Shown here piece after piece: positions 36,654 through 48,157 of a stretch of DNA of 64,000 nucleotides (positions within the stretch are counted from its first letter, which is position 1; the number at the start of each line of letters is the position of its first letter). The DNA is taken from the NCBI RefSeq assembly GCF_010183535.1, contig NC_071329.1, positions 6,696,001-6,760,000 of the forward strand, read 5' to 3'. This stretch comes from Caenorhabditis remanei. Its lineage: Eukaryota; Nematoda; Chromadorea; Rhabditida; Rhabditidae. The position numbers were made by a program, and so were the translations under genes. The notes beneath the pieces were generated by a model, which saw nothing but the letters and a program-made list of their open reading frames with translations, was not told the origin of the DNA and did not search any database.

Positions 36654-37708
36654 TAATTATTCTATATAATTAATTCCTTCTTATTCCTGACTTTCTTCCA
36701 AAATCCCCTTGAAAATTTCCCAAGTTTCATTATAAAATCTGATTTCCAAAAGCTCCCAAGTGTCTAGAACAAAAGTTCCATTTCACGATCATCCCTCAAG
36801 TACTTCCCTGCTTTGTCTCTACTGTCTTCCCCCACCCTGCACACTGCCACTCCCTCTATCCCTCCCTAACTTTTCCATCTCACACTACAAAAAGTGATCG
36901 CTTCCATAAATCAGTTTCAAAACCAACTACTCCAATCCATTTTTTAAAGTCACTCACTGACATCACTTGTTTATTTGTTTTTTTCCCGTCTGACACCTAT
37001 TTACACGAAACTGTTTGTATGAACTATTCTGTACATAAATACGTTGCTCTCCCTTCTCTTGATGCTCCTTTTCCTCCATGTTTCAAACAGAAAACATGTG
37101 GATTTAGTGTTCTCAAACAATGGACAATGAGTGATCACTTTCTCCCTCTTTTCTTCATTCTTTTCTTCTTCCTCTTGGATATTTGATACAAATCGAGCAA
37201 GATCAAGTTCTGAGACACTGAGCATGTTCCATTGAGAAAGGGTCATAAGGTTAGAAACTTTTGATCTTGAAACTGATCCATCCATCTGGTCAACATTTTC
37301 TCTTGATCATTGAAAGACGTTTGTTTTAGTTTGTGATCATTGTGGCCCCAGAAGTGTTCTTTTTTGTAGCTATCTGTCTGTAAATGAGTTTTTCCAGATG
37401 TCCAAGTTTATATAAATTATTATTTCGAGACTTTCAACATTTTTTGAAATTCAGTATGCGAGATTCTAATTCCTTTGGCGTTCCTTCGGCGCGTTTTGGA
37501 AGACAACTCATAGTAGCTACCGTAATTCTAGAAATTAGACTTGTAACCCAGGCACCAAAAAGTTTGAACATAGTCATAGTAATCCTTGAGCTTTTTACAT
37601 CAAATGTTTTTAAAACAAAGTTTTTGCTATGTATCGGTATGAAATAATTTTGTTTGTCTGGATTTCCAAGATTCAGTAGTCCTTTCCGACTTGTAATATG
37701 AAAAAGAG

Positions 37709-37900
37709 CATACTTGTCAAGGCCGGTTTCAAAAAATGAACTTTTTTGAATTTTTGAAAAATTTTTCAATGTGAACATTTCTTATTTCTTTTCAGAATTT
37801 CTTCTCATTTTGAATGATAGTCGAAAATTTTACTTTTTTGGGGAATAAGTTCAAATTTTTTTAATTCGAAAAAATTGAAATTTGAACGTTACTGAAAATT
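37709..37900. repeat. Truncated copy of the GTTGTCAAGGCC foldback family
   Basis: CATACTTGTCAAGGCCGG is followed by TTTCAAAAAATGA, TTTTCAGAATTTCTTCTCAT and TGATAGTCGAAAATTTTACTTT, in the same order as the element at 18174-18500. No GC-rich right end is present. Confidence 0.7.
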
Positions 37901-38781
37901 CTGAAAATTGCGTCCCGATCTTTCGCAATTTTTCTCATCCCCAGAAACCTCTTTCAATCTGAAACCTAGTAGTAAGCAAGTCTCATCCGACTATTAGTCA
38001 TTACCTGTTCCTCCGGATGTCCGGTCTGTCTGTTCATCTGTTTGTCCGGATATCCATCCATGCTCTCTCTAATCCGAATTAACCTTAACCATCATGACTA
38101 ACTCCTCCACAGCTCTCTGATCTCTGCTCTCTGCTCCTCCCCGTCTTCATTCCACTTGTATCTATGCTCATGCACATACAAACATTTCAAACGTGCTCCC
38201 CCCTCCTCCTCCTTTCTCAATGGTATCATTTGTTTTCCGGTGGCTTCTCTTCAGCCGGAGGCCGGGTGTCGTCATGTTTGCATATTGCTTTTTTATCGGT
38301 CTCACTTTTTTCATTTTTCTATTTGTATATTGTCTCCTATTCAACTTTTCATGCTCTCCAATTTTGCAACTTTTCAGCCATCCATCTTTCAATTCGAAAC
38401 AAGCCCCGCCCCTTTTCAGCGACGCCTTCAGAAACCGTCAGACGCAACTAGTACATCATCATCTCCACCGGACTATGGCAATCAACTGAAATGGGGTGAA
38501 ATTGGGGTTGGAAGTGAAACGAAAGTGAGAGAAGAGAGGTGAGAGAGGTGAGTGTCCTTCTCTGGAAAAACGGCCTGAAAGAAGGGGCGTTAACATCATA
38601 AAATCAAAACATTATATGCCCCCCTCCCCCCTCCTTCGATATACTTTTTTATTATTTTTCATTTTCCCAAAAACCAAAACCACAACATAATAAAATATTA
38701 GTTTTTTTTTCGTCCCCATTCCCATTCCTATCTCACTTTCTCAGAAAGGCCTTCCTGAGAACTACAACCACTCTTGAAAAT

Positions 38782-38792
38782 TCTCTTTTCAG
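38782..38792 (+). promoter_or_regulatory. Probable trans-splice acceptor of chhy-1
   Basis: TCTCTTTTCAG ends 23 bp before the ATG at 38816, the usual distance for a spliced-leader site, and no upstream coding exon is seen. Confidence 0.5.
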
Positions 38793-38815
38793 AAACACAT
38801 TGCTGAAATCGACGG

Positions 38816-41800
38816 ATGATGGTAGTGAACCTTCTGATTCCGGTTCTCGTTGTCTTGATTGGAGGAATTAATGGAGCGTAAGTTACAATTGTCTGTCAGT
38901 GTGTCTGTTTGTACGTAAATCATGGAATTTTCTTATCGAATCGCCGATAGCTATTACTGGCTGATCTCTTGTCTATCTGTGTGTTTGTTTGTCCTAACAG
39001 TCGAAATCCTTAAGTCATAAGAATAGGGTACTAACTCTACATTCAAATTCCAAATTTCTGCCTGTCTGTGTATCCGTTTGTCCGAAATCAATTTAATATT
39101 GAAAGATATGTCCTTATGTCAGCTTGTCTAGAGTTCCAGAGTAACCAGATTTTCGAAAATAGTCTGAAATGTCTATCTCTGTGTCTGCTGGTCCAACTCA
39201 TCAAAACTACCCAATTCTTGTTTCTGTGTCATTTCTTCAATGTGTTTACTACCGTAACCTGGCCTTTATAACTCGCGCGCTCGCGGCAAAAGATTGAGTT
39301 ATAGTATATAACTACCGTAATCCTTACCAGGCTTGTAGGCTGAACTTTGGATATGTGGAGAACGGTATACAGCGGATGGCTTACTTGGGGACATTTGGAC
39401 AAATCTGCGTTCAGAGAGATATAGGAATTTAAAATCATATTCGTCACTCCTCTATCATCCACACTCTCTGTTTTACTGAAAACTAGACATCCGGACACCC
39501 AGACACACCATTCCATTTTTTCCAGTCAATACGTCGGCACCACTGCCTCCCAACCCAACCGAACTGACGTTGTTTGGATGATCCCCTCCTGGCCGTGTGT
39601 TAACAACGACTCCATTGATGTTGAGAAATTCGGAATTCTGCAGAATCAAGGTAAGCTGTCGAAAGGTTAGACTACTGTGGCGTGAGTAAATTCGGAATTA
39701 TTGATAGAGCGCGGTTAACAATTTTATATTCCTTATATAAGATTTATGTTTTCAGACCAAAAGTTCGTTGGCGGTCGAGAGTTTGCAATTTTCTATGAGC
39801 ACAGCTTTGGCAAGATTCCATATTTCAAGGGACAGAATGTCAGTGATCCACAGAATGGAGGACTTCCGCAGGTTCGTGTGTGACGTAGACCAGTTTGGTC
39901 ACGAGGGGAGGGATATGTTGATTTTGGGAACATCCGGATATCTGAAAATACGTGAGAAAACATAAAGAAATGTGTGGTTTGGTGAGGAGACTACTGTATC
40001 GGGGAAGATGGGAGAGCTAGGAAAAAGTGTCATGGGATCTCGGGTTATCCAACTCATTTTGGTTTGGGTAGATCAAATCTAGATTTCCATTTTTGTAGTT
40101 GAAAACTTTTCTATAGCTCTGATGGTTTTAGAGATATGACTGTGTTCAATCAGGCTAGTCACTAGAGAGTGAGACGCAGAGAAGTGAGACACTCTAGCTT
40201 CTCTGCACTCTCTCGCTCTCCCCCTAAATGTTACTTGTCTTCGAAGATTTCAATCTCTGAAACTAAAAGAGATAGAATAAAGCTGTCAAATCTAAAATTA
40301 AAGAACTATACTAGATCTACAAAAGTCAAAACATTTCATTGATATTTGGTACAGTGACGTATCCTCAAAGTTCCAGGTTTTTAACTGCAAATTTTTATTT
40401 TCAGAACTACAGTAGGGTCATCTGAAAATAAAATCGTTACTTTTTCCAGCTCGGTGACCTGGAAGCCCATCTAGTTGAAGCTGAAAAAAACATAAATGAA
40501 ACCATCCCCGATGAGAATTTCTCTGGAATCGCCGTACTTGATATCGAGGAATTCAGACCAATGTGGGAACTTAGTTGGGGTGTTTTTGCGGTTAGTTTGG
40601 CGTGCCTTTGACGCGTTTCTCATCGTCTCCCCATTCCAGGTCTACAAAACTGAATCAATCCGTCTAACCCGCCAACAATATCCCTATTGGTCTCAAAAAC
40701 AAATCGAATGGCAAGCCGAAAAAGACTACGAGAAAGCGTGTCAAAAGTTTTTCATCGAAACGATTCGCCTCGGAAGACGGCTGAGACCAAATGCCAAATG
40801 GGGCTATTATCTCTTCCCAAAGTGTAACGGAGACGTCGGACAAAAATTCGAGACGGATTGTTCAACTCTTTTCCAAAAGTTCAATGATAAGTGAGTCACC
40901 AGTACAATAATTTTCGAATCGGAAATTCGTCGTTTTGATACAAAAAAATCCAGACAGTTATATATTATATGTCTATTAGCCATTGTCTCTCTCTCTCCTC
41001 TTTTTCTGTCCTGTTTTGGTCTGTTCTTTCTTTTTGTGAAACGGACGGGCGGTGGCTGGTTGGCATGATTTATGGAATTGCTTCCGCTGCTTTGTGCCCT
41101 TCTGACCTTTTCAGACCAACCCAACTTTGAAATGAAAAAAGAGGTTCTGGAATAGAAGTGGAAGTTTTTAGGGGAGAAGGACGTCAAATGTGTGCACGTT
41201 TTGAGTCCCTGACATAGTGAAAACCGTGGAAACCGCGTCAAAGGCACGCCAGTAATTTCCCACATAAAAACCCAAATAATTCCTCTTTATTACTACAAAA
41301 AATCTCATTTTTCCGAGATAGAGGCAATCAAACTAATATTACAAACAGGCTGTGCTACTCATTTCGTCTTCTTTTCCATGTTTCCCAACTCAATAATGCT
41401 CGATACACGAAGCCAAATCATTGAGAACTGGCAACTGGTACTCCGACTCCATCGACATTTGATTAATCGGCTGGAATGCTCCATAGTTATTGTAGTTGTG
41501 AGATGGAGTGACTTGTTGATGGACTGGTGGCTCAGCGATACGTTCAACGACAATTGGAGCAACCGACTTGGTTGGAGTTTGAGCATTCTGAAAATATAAA
41601 TGAGTGGATTAGTTTGAAAGAAGTGGTGTACTCACTCTGATCAATCCTCTGAATCTCGACAAGACAGCTGGCGACGCTGGGACTTGAGTGACGTCTTCAG
41701 TTGTAGTCATTCCTTGATCATCAGATTCTTCTTGACGATGAATCATTACCGGAGCGACTGGAGTTGCGTTGACGAGGGTGTACGTGTTGTTCTGGTTGTA

Positions 41801-44462
41801 GGCCGGGAGAGCTTTTTGGGCATCGTAGATGAACTTGCTGTCGTTCGACATTCCAATGTATTCCGATGGCTGGAAATAGGGAAATTGGAATTGAAGTTGG
41901 AGGGTTGCTCGCTTCGAGTTCCAGAAACGTTCGTTGCGAGTTCACTACGTCGTCACCACGTGATTACTGAGAGTTTGCTACCTGCTCACTGCGATTATGC
42001 TGCGTACTATCCACTTGCTGACGGCCAACTCACGCAGCGAACTCCGCTGCGAGTTCACCATCAGCATGTCACTACTTCGAGAACAACTCACTGCGGGCAT
42101 CAACACTATTCCTACACTCGCTCACCCCAGAAACGCCTCTCGAGTAGTTGTTGGAAACCGGAGCCGGTGAGTAGTTGACTTGCGGAGCCGAGTAATTAGC
42201 CTGTGGAGCCGAGTAATTGGCTTGCGGAGCAGACGTTGGTGTGGCAACATGCGCCTCCGGAACCTCATCGGCAACCTCATTGTCTTCTTGCTTGACACGA
42301 GCAAAGCAGTAGCCTGACTCCTCGTCGTCGTACTGAAAACATACTGTTAGCAGTCGGGTTACTGTAACTTATGCCATCTACCATTTTCTGAAGAACAGGA
42401 GCTCTTTTCGGAGTAACTTTTTGTTGTTGGACCGGTGGTGGTGGTGCCGCGTACGTTGGCTCCTGTTGTTGCTGTTGCTGGAGTTGAAGAGCTTGAAGTT
42501 GAGCAATCAATTGTTGCTCCGTGAAATGTTGCTCCGGAACTTGGGTGACTGGAGCCGAGACAGGAGTCTGTTGTCCTCTAGCAGTCGAGTAGTTGAGCAA
42601 GTACGATTGAGGAATGTCAGTTGGTCCACCTCCATAGTAGTTCGAGTGAACTTGTGGTCTCTCTTGAACCGGTGGAGCCGGAGCACGAACCGGAGAAGAT
42701 GGAGCAGAGTTGGAGAGCACCGAACGGTAGATGCGAATGGCCTCCTGGATTTGAGCAGGAGTCAACGGATCCTCTGCGATCGGAGTGGTCGCTGGGATGG
42801 CGGAAGCGGTGATTGGGGAGGCAGCTGAAATACATATTTCTGAATATGGGAGATGCTCTGAATTCCTACCTTGTTGTGGCTGCTCCACCTTCTTTTGGTC
42901 AGCGTAGAAGCTCTTGGCAAACGACATTTCGTGTTGTTGTTGGTGAAGAATGAGTTGGAAGGGGTTTTCGCTGGAGTTGTGGTGTCCGAGAGGAGACGAA
43001 GAATCACAATTTCAGCTCTTTCGAAGTGATTTCGAGATATTGATTGTGAATTTGATGGTGATTGTTATCGAGGGGAAGGGGGCGGGGCGACACGTGACAA
43101 GATTTGGAGTAGGGCGGGGCTAGAGGGCGGGTCACGTTTGGGGAATTCGAGGTGTTCTGGAATATTTCGTCTGGAAAAAATTCTGAAGAAAAGTGAAAGG
43201 TCGCGTCGAAATTGTTTTTTGTTTTGTTAGATTCCAGAAATTTTAAAGTCATATAATGTAGTTTGTAGTTTGTAGTTTGTAGTTTCAAAATTGCAGTTTT
43301 CAGTTGTTCGTTTTATTGTCCATTTGCAGTCTTTTGTAGATTTTAGGCTTTTTACAGTTTTTAATCATCAGGTTGTTAGGTTCAAATTTTCGAATCACAG
43401 TCAGAAATTTGTAGTTTGTAGTTTGTAGTTTGTAGTATGTAGTTTGTAGTATATAATTTATAGTTTGCAGTTAGTGCTTTGTAGTTGGTAGTTTGAATAC
43501 AGTTCTTACGCTTCTAGTTTTAAAAATTGATTTAATATTGGGTTACGATCCTCGATTTGCAGATTAAACTTTACAGTTTTGTAGTTTGTAGTTTGTAGTT
43601 TGTAGTTTGTAGTCATCAATGCTAAACCACTAATTTTTCAGCCTCAATTGGTTATGGGCTGAAAGCACCGCCCTCTTCCCATCAATCTATCTGTATCCTC
43701 AACACAAATCAGCACCGGATTTCAATTTTGTCAATTCTGGAGTAAGATTCAACGCTGTTTTATTTATATCTAAAAGTTGATCAATTTCAGGCACTAATCA
43801 CCGAAACAAAACGGATAAAACGTAACTATTGCCCGGGTTGCGAGATTCATATTTTCACAAAAATCGAGTATAATCCATACAATACACCCGATGAATTCTA
43901 TTCAAAGGTTTGTAATTTGAGTTTTCAATTTCAAAAATTCCTTTCCAGCAAAACCTTGCCAGCACGATTGATCTTGCCATAAAAATGAACATGAACAGTG
44001 TGGTCATCTGGAGTACATCTCAATCAATTCGATCCCGTTGTGGATTGATTCAAAACTATTTGGATAATACATTGGGTCCATATCTGCAATTAACGGATCG
44101 AAGCATGGATAAGTGTCGCCAAGAGAGATGTGAAGGAAGGGGAGAATGCTATTTGCCAAGACCAAAATTGTAAGTGGACATCCGGACAAACCTTTGAAAA
44201 TGTTCTTGTTTCCAGAAACCCCGCCCTCTATAACTTCGCCTGTCGCTGTGAACGTCCATATTTCGGAAAGAGCTGTGAATACCGTGGCCGCCGAATTGGA
44301 TACTCAAAGGCCCGCCCATCTGTCATTCCGGATGTCTCTGCTTATTTCCAGTCTGCATCTACTTCTTCCTCTGGAATCAATCGATACAATGCTCCAAATC
44401 AGTATTATGCAAGAACAAATGTTAAGAATAATAATTTGGAGAAAAGGGAATTGAAGATTTAG
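38816..44462 (+). CDS. chhy-1: Hyaluronidase-family (GH56) chondroitin hydrolase
   Basis: Nine exons in consistent phase (38816-38877, 39526-39650, 39756-39871, 40450-40590, 40640-40890, 43642-43741, 43791-43907, 43949-44169, 44216-44462) encode 459 residues. Residues 1-21 (MMVVNLLIPVLVVLIGGING) are a signal peptide. GH56 features in order: VVWMIPSWPC near the start, AIFYEHSFGKIPYF, the catalytic DxE in GIAVLDIEEFRPMW (proton donor Glu), YPYWSQKQIEW, WLWAESTALFPSIYL, and an EGF-like Cys-rich tail (CRQERCEGRGECYL, CRCERPYFGKSCEY). C. elegans CHHY-1 is reported to prefer chondroitin over hyaluronan. This protein is likely secreted or lysosomal with the same activity. Intron 6 is 2.75 kb and contains a whole gene on the opposite strand. 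A broken copy of the last exons lies at 47273-47998. Confidence 0.92.
40030..40400. repeat. Hairpin-centred MITE copy (CGCAGAGAAG family), chhy-1 intron 3
   Basis: Centre GACGCAGAGAAGTGAG...CTTCTCTGCACTC at 40172-40210. Flanks TTTTTGTAGTTGAAAACTTT and TTTTAGAGATATGACTGTG resemble those of the other copies. Its ends are imprecise. Confidence 0.6.
41390..42927 (-). CDS. Gln/Pro/Ala-rich protein nested in a chhy-1 intron
   Basis: Five exons on the minus strand (42870-42927, 42382-42824, 42126-42332, 41636-41869, 41390-41587) encode 379 residues in perfect phase, with GT-AG introns of ~45-260 bp. Starts MSFAKSFYADQKKVEQPQQ, then a Pro/Ala/Ser-rich stretch, a poly-Gln run (LQALQLQQQQQQEP), a PPPPVQQQKVTPKRAP motif, a charged segment (YDDEESGYCFARVKQEDNE), three tandem (N/Q)YSAPQ repeats, and a Tyr/Asn-rich tail ending in CIEHY. 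No catalytic domain, membrane segment or signal peptide was seen. Low-complexity composition suggests a scaffold or nuclear protein, but I do not recognise it. It lies wholly within intron 6 of chhy-1 on the opposite strand. Confidence 0.85.
43257..43615. repeat. Scattered (TTTGTAG)n heptamer arrays
   Basis: Runs of 3-5 copies of TTTGTAG occur at about 43257-43285, 43412-43455 and 43577-43612, with degenerate single copies between. They lie in intron 6 of chhy-1 between the nested gene and exon 7. Confidence 0.8.
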
Positions 44463-44537
44463 AGACTTAGAGAAGAGAGAGAGACAGCGATTTTTTAATA
44501 AAATATTTATTCATTTTGTGTCGTTACAGTACAAAAA

Positions 44538-45776
44538 TCAAACTAAAGACCATTCAATAGTTTCATAATCTTTCCAAAGTCGTTTACAAGTGATAATGGC
44601 GTTGTAATAAATATCTTCTCGCGGATCAAACTGCCATTCGTAATGATAATGTTTTTGAATAGTATATGCGTCAATCGTGGAAACCCAGTAAAGATCAATG
44701 GAGTAGATGAATGACGCGAAGAGAATTATGAGACATTCAAGCCAGTAGACCTGAAAATATGCTATGCTGTGTTCAAAAGTGTATCCTGGTGTCACAAATT
44801 GACTCAGTGGTTTTGCATGTCAACTTTTTTTCCAATCTAAAGAAACAAAACTTTGTAACTGACCGTTTTTTGAATTCTTCTCTGGATCTAGCGATATAGT
44901 GTTTGAAGGCAAGACTCCCTTTACTTGGGTAATTTATAATTGACGATGCTTATCCCAAAAACTTGAGAAGATATAGGAAATTTGATGAATACAAAAGTAA
45001 ATTAGATTTGTTCGTCATTATTCGGTTCCTCAAAAACCGAACTATTTGCACAGGTCTATTTGAAGTAAAAATTATTTTGCCGATAATTAACTTGCTAGGG
45101 ACGGTCCGTAGGAAAAATTCTTACCTGCGTCATGAATATCGCAAAAGCTACAATAATATGAGCAATTCCAACTCCCAAAATGAACAAGTTTCTCTCTACA
45201 AATGGTGATTTTTCGTCATCAAGTTTCACATGATACTCCGTATGATAGCTTGCGAAAATAAGCAAGAACACAATCATTAAATAACTAGAGATATAATATA
45301 CAACCTGAGAGACCTGAGAAAAACGTTAATTGAACATCTAACATATTTCAGAAAAACCAAACCTTCCAATACTTCTCGATATCCTTCGTTATAATTGCCA
45401 AAATCAGGCACCAACTCATCAAAACCATTCCAAAAAGTCCGAATTGCATGTGTTTTATCTTTTGAATTGTTCTCACGTTGTGCCAAGAGGCTAACATATT
45501 CATGACTAATGAGAATGCGTGAAATATAATGACCAAAAAAGCATCTCTTTTCTCCGCAGAATAAAGGAATGATGTCAAAAAACAAATCAATGGAAAAGTG
45601 TGCCAGAAAACGATATTAGAAGTGAATGTGAAGATAGTAGAATAGTTGGCGAAGTGTTTAAGACAAAAATAAAGTGGACTGAAGGGGAATTTCCAAAGAT
45701 CATTTAGCAGATATTTCAGTTTTCTTTTGTCAAAAACTAAATTTTTAGGAGAGGGGCGATCGATTATTTTCGACAT
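44538..45776 (-). CDS. Multi-pass membrane protein, family A member 1
   Basis: Three exons (45363-45776, 45125-45313, 44538-44750) encode 271 residues. About six hydrophobic stretches can be drawn (e.g. IVFWHTFPLICFLTSFLY, FGMVLMSWCLILAIITK, YLMIVFLLIFASYH, FILGVGIAHIIVAFAIF, CLIILFASFIYSIDLYW). The C-terminal motif HYHYEWQF...I.Y...I.T is conserved with its paralogue at 50247-51692, as are both intron positions (after YWK and before VYWL). The start is taken at MSKIIDRPSPKN, which aligns with MQKKIDSRRSPKN of the paralogue. No signal peptide and no named domain recognised. Probably a nematode-restricted membrane family. Its 3' end is 75 bp from the end of chhy-1 on the opposite strand (tail to tail). 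Confidence 0.83.
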
Positions 45777-46215
45777 TTGGAGAGGGAATATTGGGGAAAT
45801 GACAGTACACATTAGACAGGTGTCATTAGGGCATATGGACAATATTTAGACAATGAAGAAACATCAATTTTTGGCATAAAACTACAGTGCAGGCCATAAA
45901 GTTATGAAGAGTGTATCATAATATCACTGGGTGCTATATAATCTCAATTGTTGATTAGATTTGTAGATCAGAAATTGAGATTCATTTCAGAAGTTGACCA
46001 TTTTCGTACGAGGCGAGAGTTTTCTCAAAAAATTACGGTTTATGAAAGTATTTTCTGCATCAGAACGTTCCATTTCAGACGTATTTTTACTCAAAGAGCA
46101 GTAACTATCTGTGTTTCAACTCGGTGAACTAAAAGGTTTACAAGAAAGCCTTTTTCCTGACACCGGTCTCAAAGTTGACTGCTTTCCATTGTTTGATCCA
46201 GATAGCATAACATTC
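45777..46215. other. Upstream flank of the membrane-protein gene
   Basis: No gene supported. Around 46140-46190 the sequence (AAGCC.TTTTTCC.GA, GTCTCAAAGTTGACTG.TTTCC) matches 50005-50050, which lies upstream of the paralogous membrane gene, so both flanks descend from one duplication. Confidence 0.55.
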
Positions 46216-47094
46216 TGGCCGGCATCTCGGCTACTTGCTGCTACAGTTGCGCAGCATTCACAGCTTTTGCAACAGTTACGCGACAAGATTGCTACAGTTC
46301 CACCGCACTTACGACAAATCAGAGCATATGCAACAGTTATGCAGCATTCACGGTATCGCGACTGATGGTTCCCTTGTTTTTGGGGCATGCACCAGTTGTG
46401 CAGCAATCTCACAACAGTCGCGCAACAACTGTATATTCGCTCCAATGTCAATTGGACTTTGGCTGCATTTCTCATGTTTTCCAATAACTATTTCTCGTCT
46501 ATTTGACAAGTTTTATGATTTTTTCGACTTATTTTTACTCTATTTTTAAAAAATATTATTTTTCAGAAGAAGGCTATGTGTTTGGACGCCAAAAACGAGT
46601 CACGGGAAAGCAAATCGGAATTAATACGAAAGGTTGGCAGTTTTGAAGGAAACCCTTTATCTTAACTTTTTTCTCAACTTTCAGACCACCGGAAAAAGGA
46701 CAACAATGAAGCTGATCAACAAAAATTCGACTATTCGATAATAAATTGGAATTTTTTGAAGCTACAGGCAATAGGAAGTTGGAGACTTTCACCGATTGTT
46801 GGCCGTCATGGAATTTAAATTATGTTTTAAGTCTTTTTGCTTTTACATTTAAAAACGTTTTGTTTTTTTAAAATAAATATTATTAGTTATTTCTATTATT
46901 CTGTTTACAAATTAATTATACTGATGAGAAACGAGAAGCAATGAGCGCATGCAGCACGCCGGCAGCACTGATGCAGCAACTATGCAGCTTTCATGCAACA
47001 CTTGTGCGCCTCTGACGCAGCAGGCGAGCGGTCCACGAATGACTGCTGCGTTAGTGCTGCGCAACTGTAGCGAAAAGTAGCCGAGATGGTATAA
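46216..47094. mobile_element. Probable ~880-bp DNA transposon with ~35-bp inverted ends
   Basis: Left end GGCATCTCGGCTACTT..GCTACAGTTGCGCAGCATT and right end AGTGCTGCGCAACTGTAGC..AAGTAGCCGAGATGG are inverted copies with small gaps. Words TGCAACAGTTATGCAGC and GCAGCA recur inside. The right flank (TATA.TAGTTAGTCT.CCTA) matches sequence at 50068-50090 in the duplicated flank of the other membrane gene, where no such element is present. No transposase frame. Confidence 0.6.
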
Positions 47095-47272
47095 TAGTTA
47101 GTCTACCTATTAGCACGGCACGCTTCTTACAACCGCGCTCTACCGAAACCTAAGAAAATTGTGTGCGAAATTGAGAGACTCACTATCAGAGAAAAGGAGA
47201 CATATCTCAAGGCGCAGCGCAGTTGTAAGATGTGTGCTGAAGTAATAACTAATAACTAAGTGCTGAAGTAAT

Positions 47273-47991
47273 AACAGTGTGGTCATCTGGAGTACATCTC
47301 AATCAATTCGATCCCGTTGTGGATTGATTCAAAACATACTTGCAACGGGCCGGGCCGGGCCGATTTGAGAATTTTCACCGGCCCGGCCCGGCCCGGCCCG
47401 GTCGGCCCGGGTCACAGTACAAAAATTTGAAAATTTGAATTTTTTTGAAAATTTTTTGTTTTTTTCGCAAAAAAGTCGAATTTTCGACTATGTTTTTACA
47501 TATCGATAAAACTCAAGTTTACATAGGATTTTTGACTATTTTTGACGAAAATTTCAAAAAATTTCGAAAAATTTTGTGAAAAAGTTGTGCTCATTTTTTG
47601 ACTCCGGGCCGACCGGGCCGGGCCGGGCCGGCAACTTTCTCTACCGGCCCGGCCGGGCCGACGGGCCGAGCCGGGCCGGGCCGATATTTTGCAAGTCTGA
47701 TTCAAAACTATTTGGATAATACATTGGGTCCATATCTGCAATTAACGGATCGAAGCATGGATAAGTGTCGCCAAGAGAGATGTGAAGGAAGGGGAGAATG
47801 CTATTTGCCAAAACCGAAACTGTGAGTGGACATCCGGACAAAGCAAAAAAAACTTTCCAGAAACCCCGCCCTCTACAGCTTCGCCTGTCGCTGCGAACGT
47901 CTGTATCAGTCTGCTTCTACTTCTTCCTCTGGAATCAATCGATACAATGCTCCGAATTAGTATTATGCGAGAACTAATGTTCGGAATAATT

Positions 47992-47998
<7 letters not shown>
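47273..47998 (+). pseudogene. Broken partial copy of the 3' end of chhy-1
   Basis: From AACAGTGTGGTCATCTGG the sequence copies exon 8, intron 8 and exon 9 of chhy-1 (43993-44450) at high identity. It is broken by a 365-bp transposon at 47335-47699 and by a deletion in the last exon (CGAACGTCTGTATCAGTCTG joins sequences ~115 bp apart in the parent). The catalytic exons are absent, so no active enzyme can be made. Intron 8 is also shortened. The copy ends at a long (AG)n tract. Confidence 0.9.
47335..47699. mobile_element. GC-rich hAT-like foldback inserted in the chhy-1 pseudogene
   Basis: Ends CATACTTGCAACGGGCCGGG / GGCCGATATTTTGCAAGTCTG, flanked by the 8-bp repeat ATTCAAAA. The intact chhy-1 exon 8 reads GATTGATTCAAAACTATTTG here with a single ATTCAAAA, giving the exact empty site. 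Long arms of GGCCGGGCC. Same family as 18174-18500. Confidence 0.9.

Positions 47999-48079
<81 letters not shown>
47996..48079. repeat. (AG)n microsatellite
   Basis: About 40 uninterrupted AG units directly after the chhy-1 pseudogene. The parent has only a short AGAGAGAGAGA at the same place (~44472), so the tract expanded after duplication. Confidence 0.95.
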
Positions 48080-48082
<3 letters not shown>

Positions 48083-48157
48083 ATCAGACTAGAGTTCCAT
48101 TATTCATCGGATTCATCTCAATGTCAACTCTTTGATCGATCACTTCGTCGCGATTCT

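Larger units (their letters stand above)
33716..38815. other. Intergenic region between the zinc-finger gene and chhy-1
   Basis: No splice-consistent gene was found. AATAAA signals at 33797-33810 probably end the zinc-finger gene. Other contents: a hairpin at 34312-34362 (AATGCAGACTCAGT / ACTGAGTCTGCATT), the 1.58-kb foldback (34668-36252), a MITE (36374-36653), a truncated GC-rich element (37709-37900), and CT-rich DNA from 36.7 and 38.0 kb that may hold the chhy-1 promoter. Confidence 0.6.

Noticed and set aside
38156..38542. Three overlapping open frames of 95-128 codons upstream of chhy-1
   Set aside because: They overlap one another in different frames in a CT-rich putative promoter region, with no splice-consistent continuation.
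46111..46365. 84-codon frame starting at an alternative codon in the 46-kb region
   Set aside because: It crosses the left end of the transposon at 46216, so its sequence is half flank and half element.
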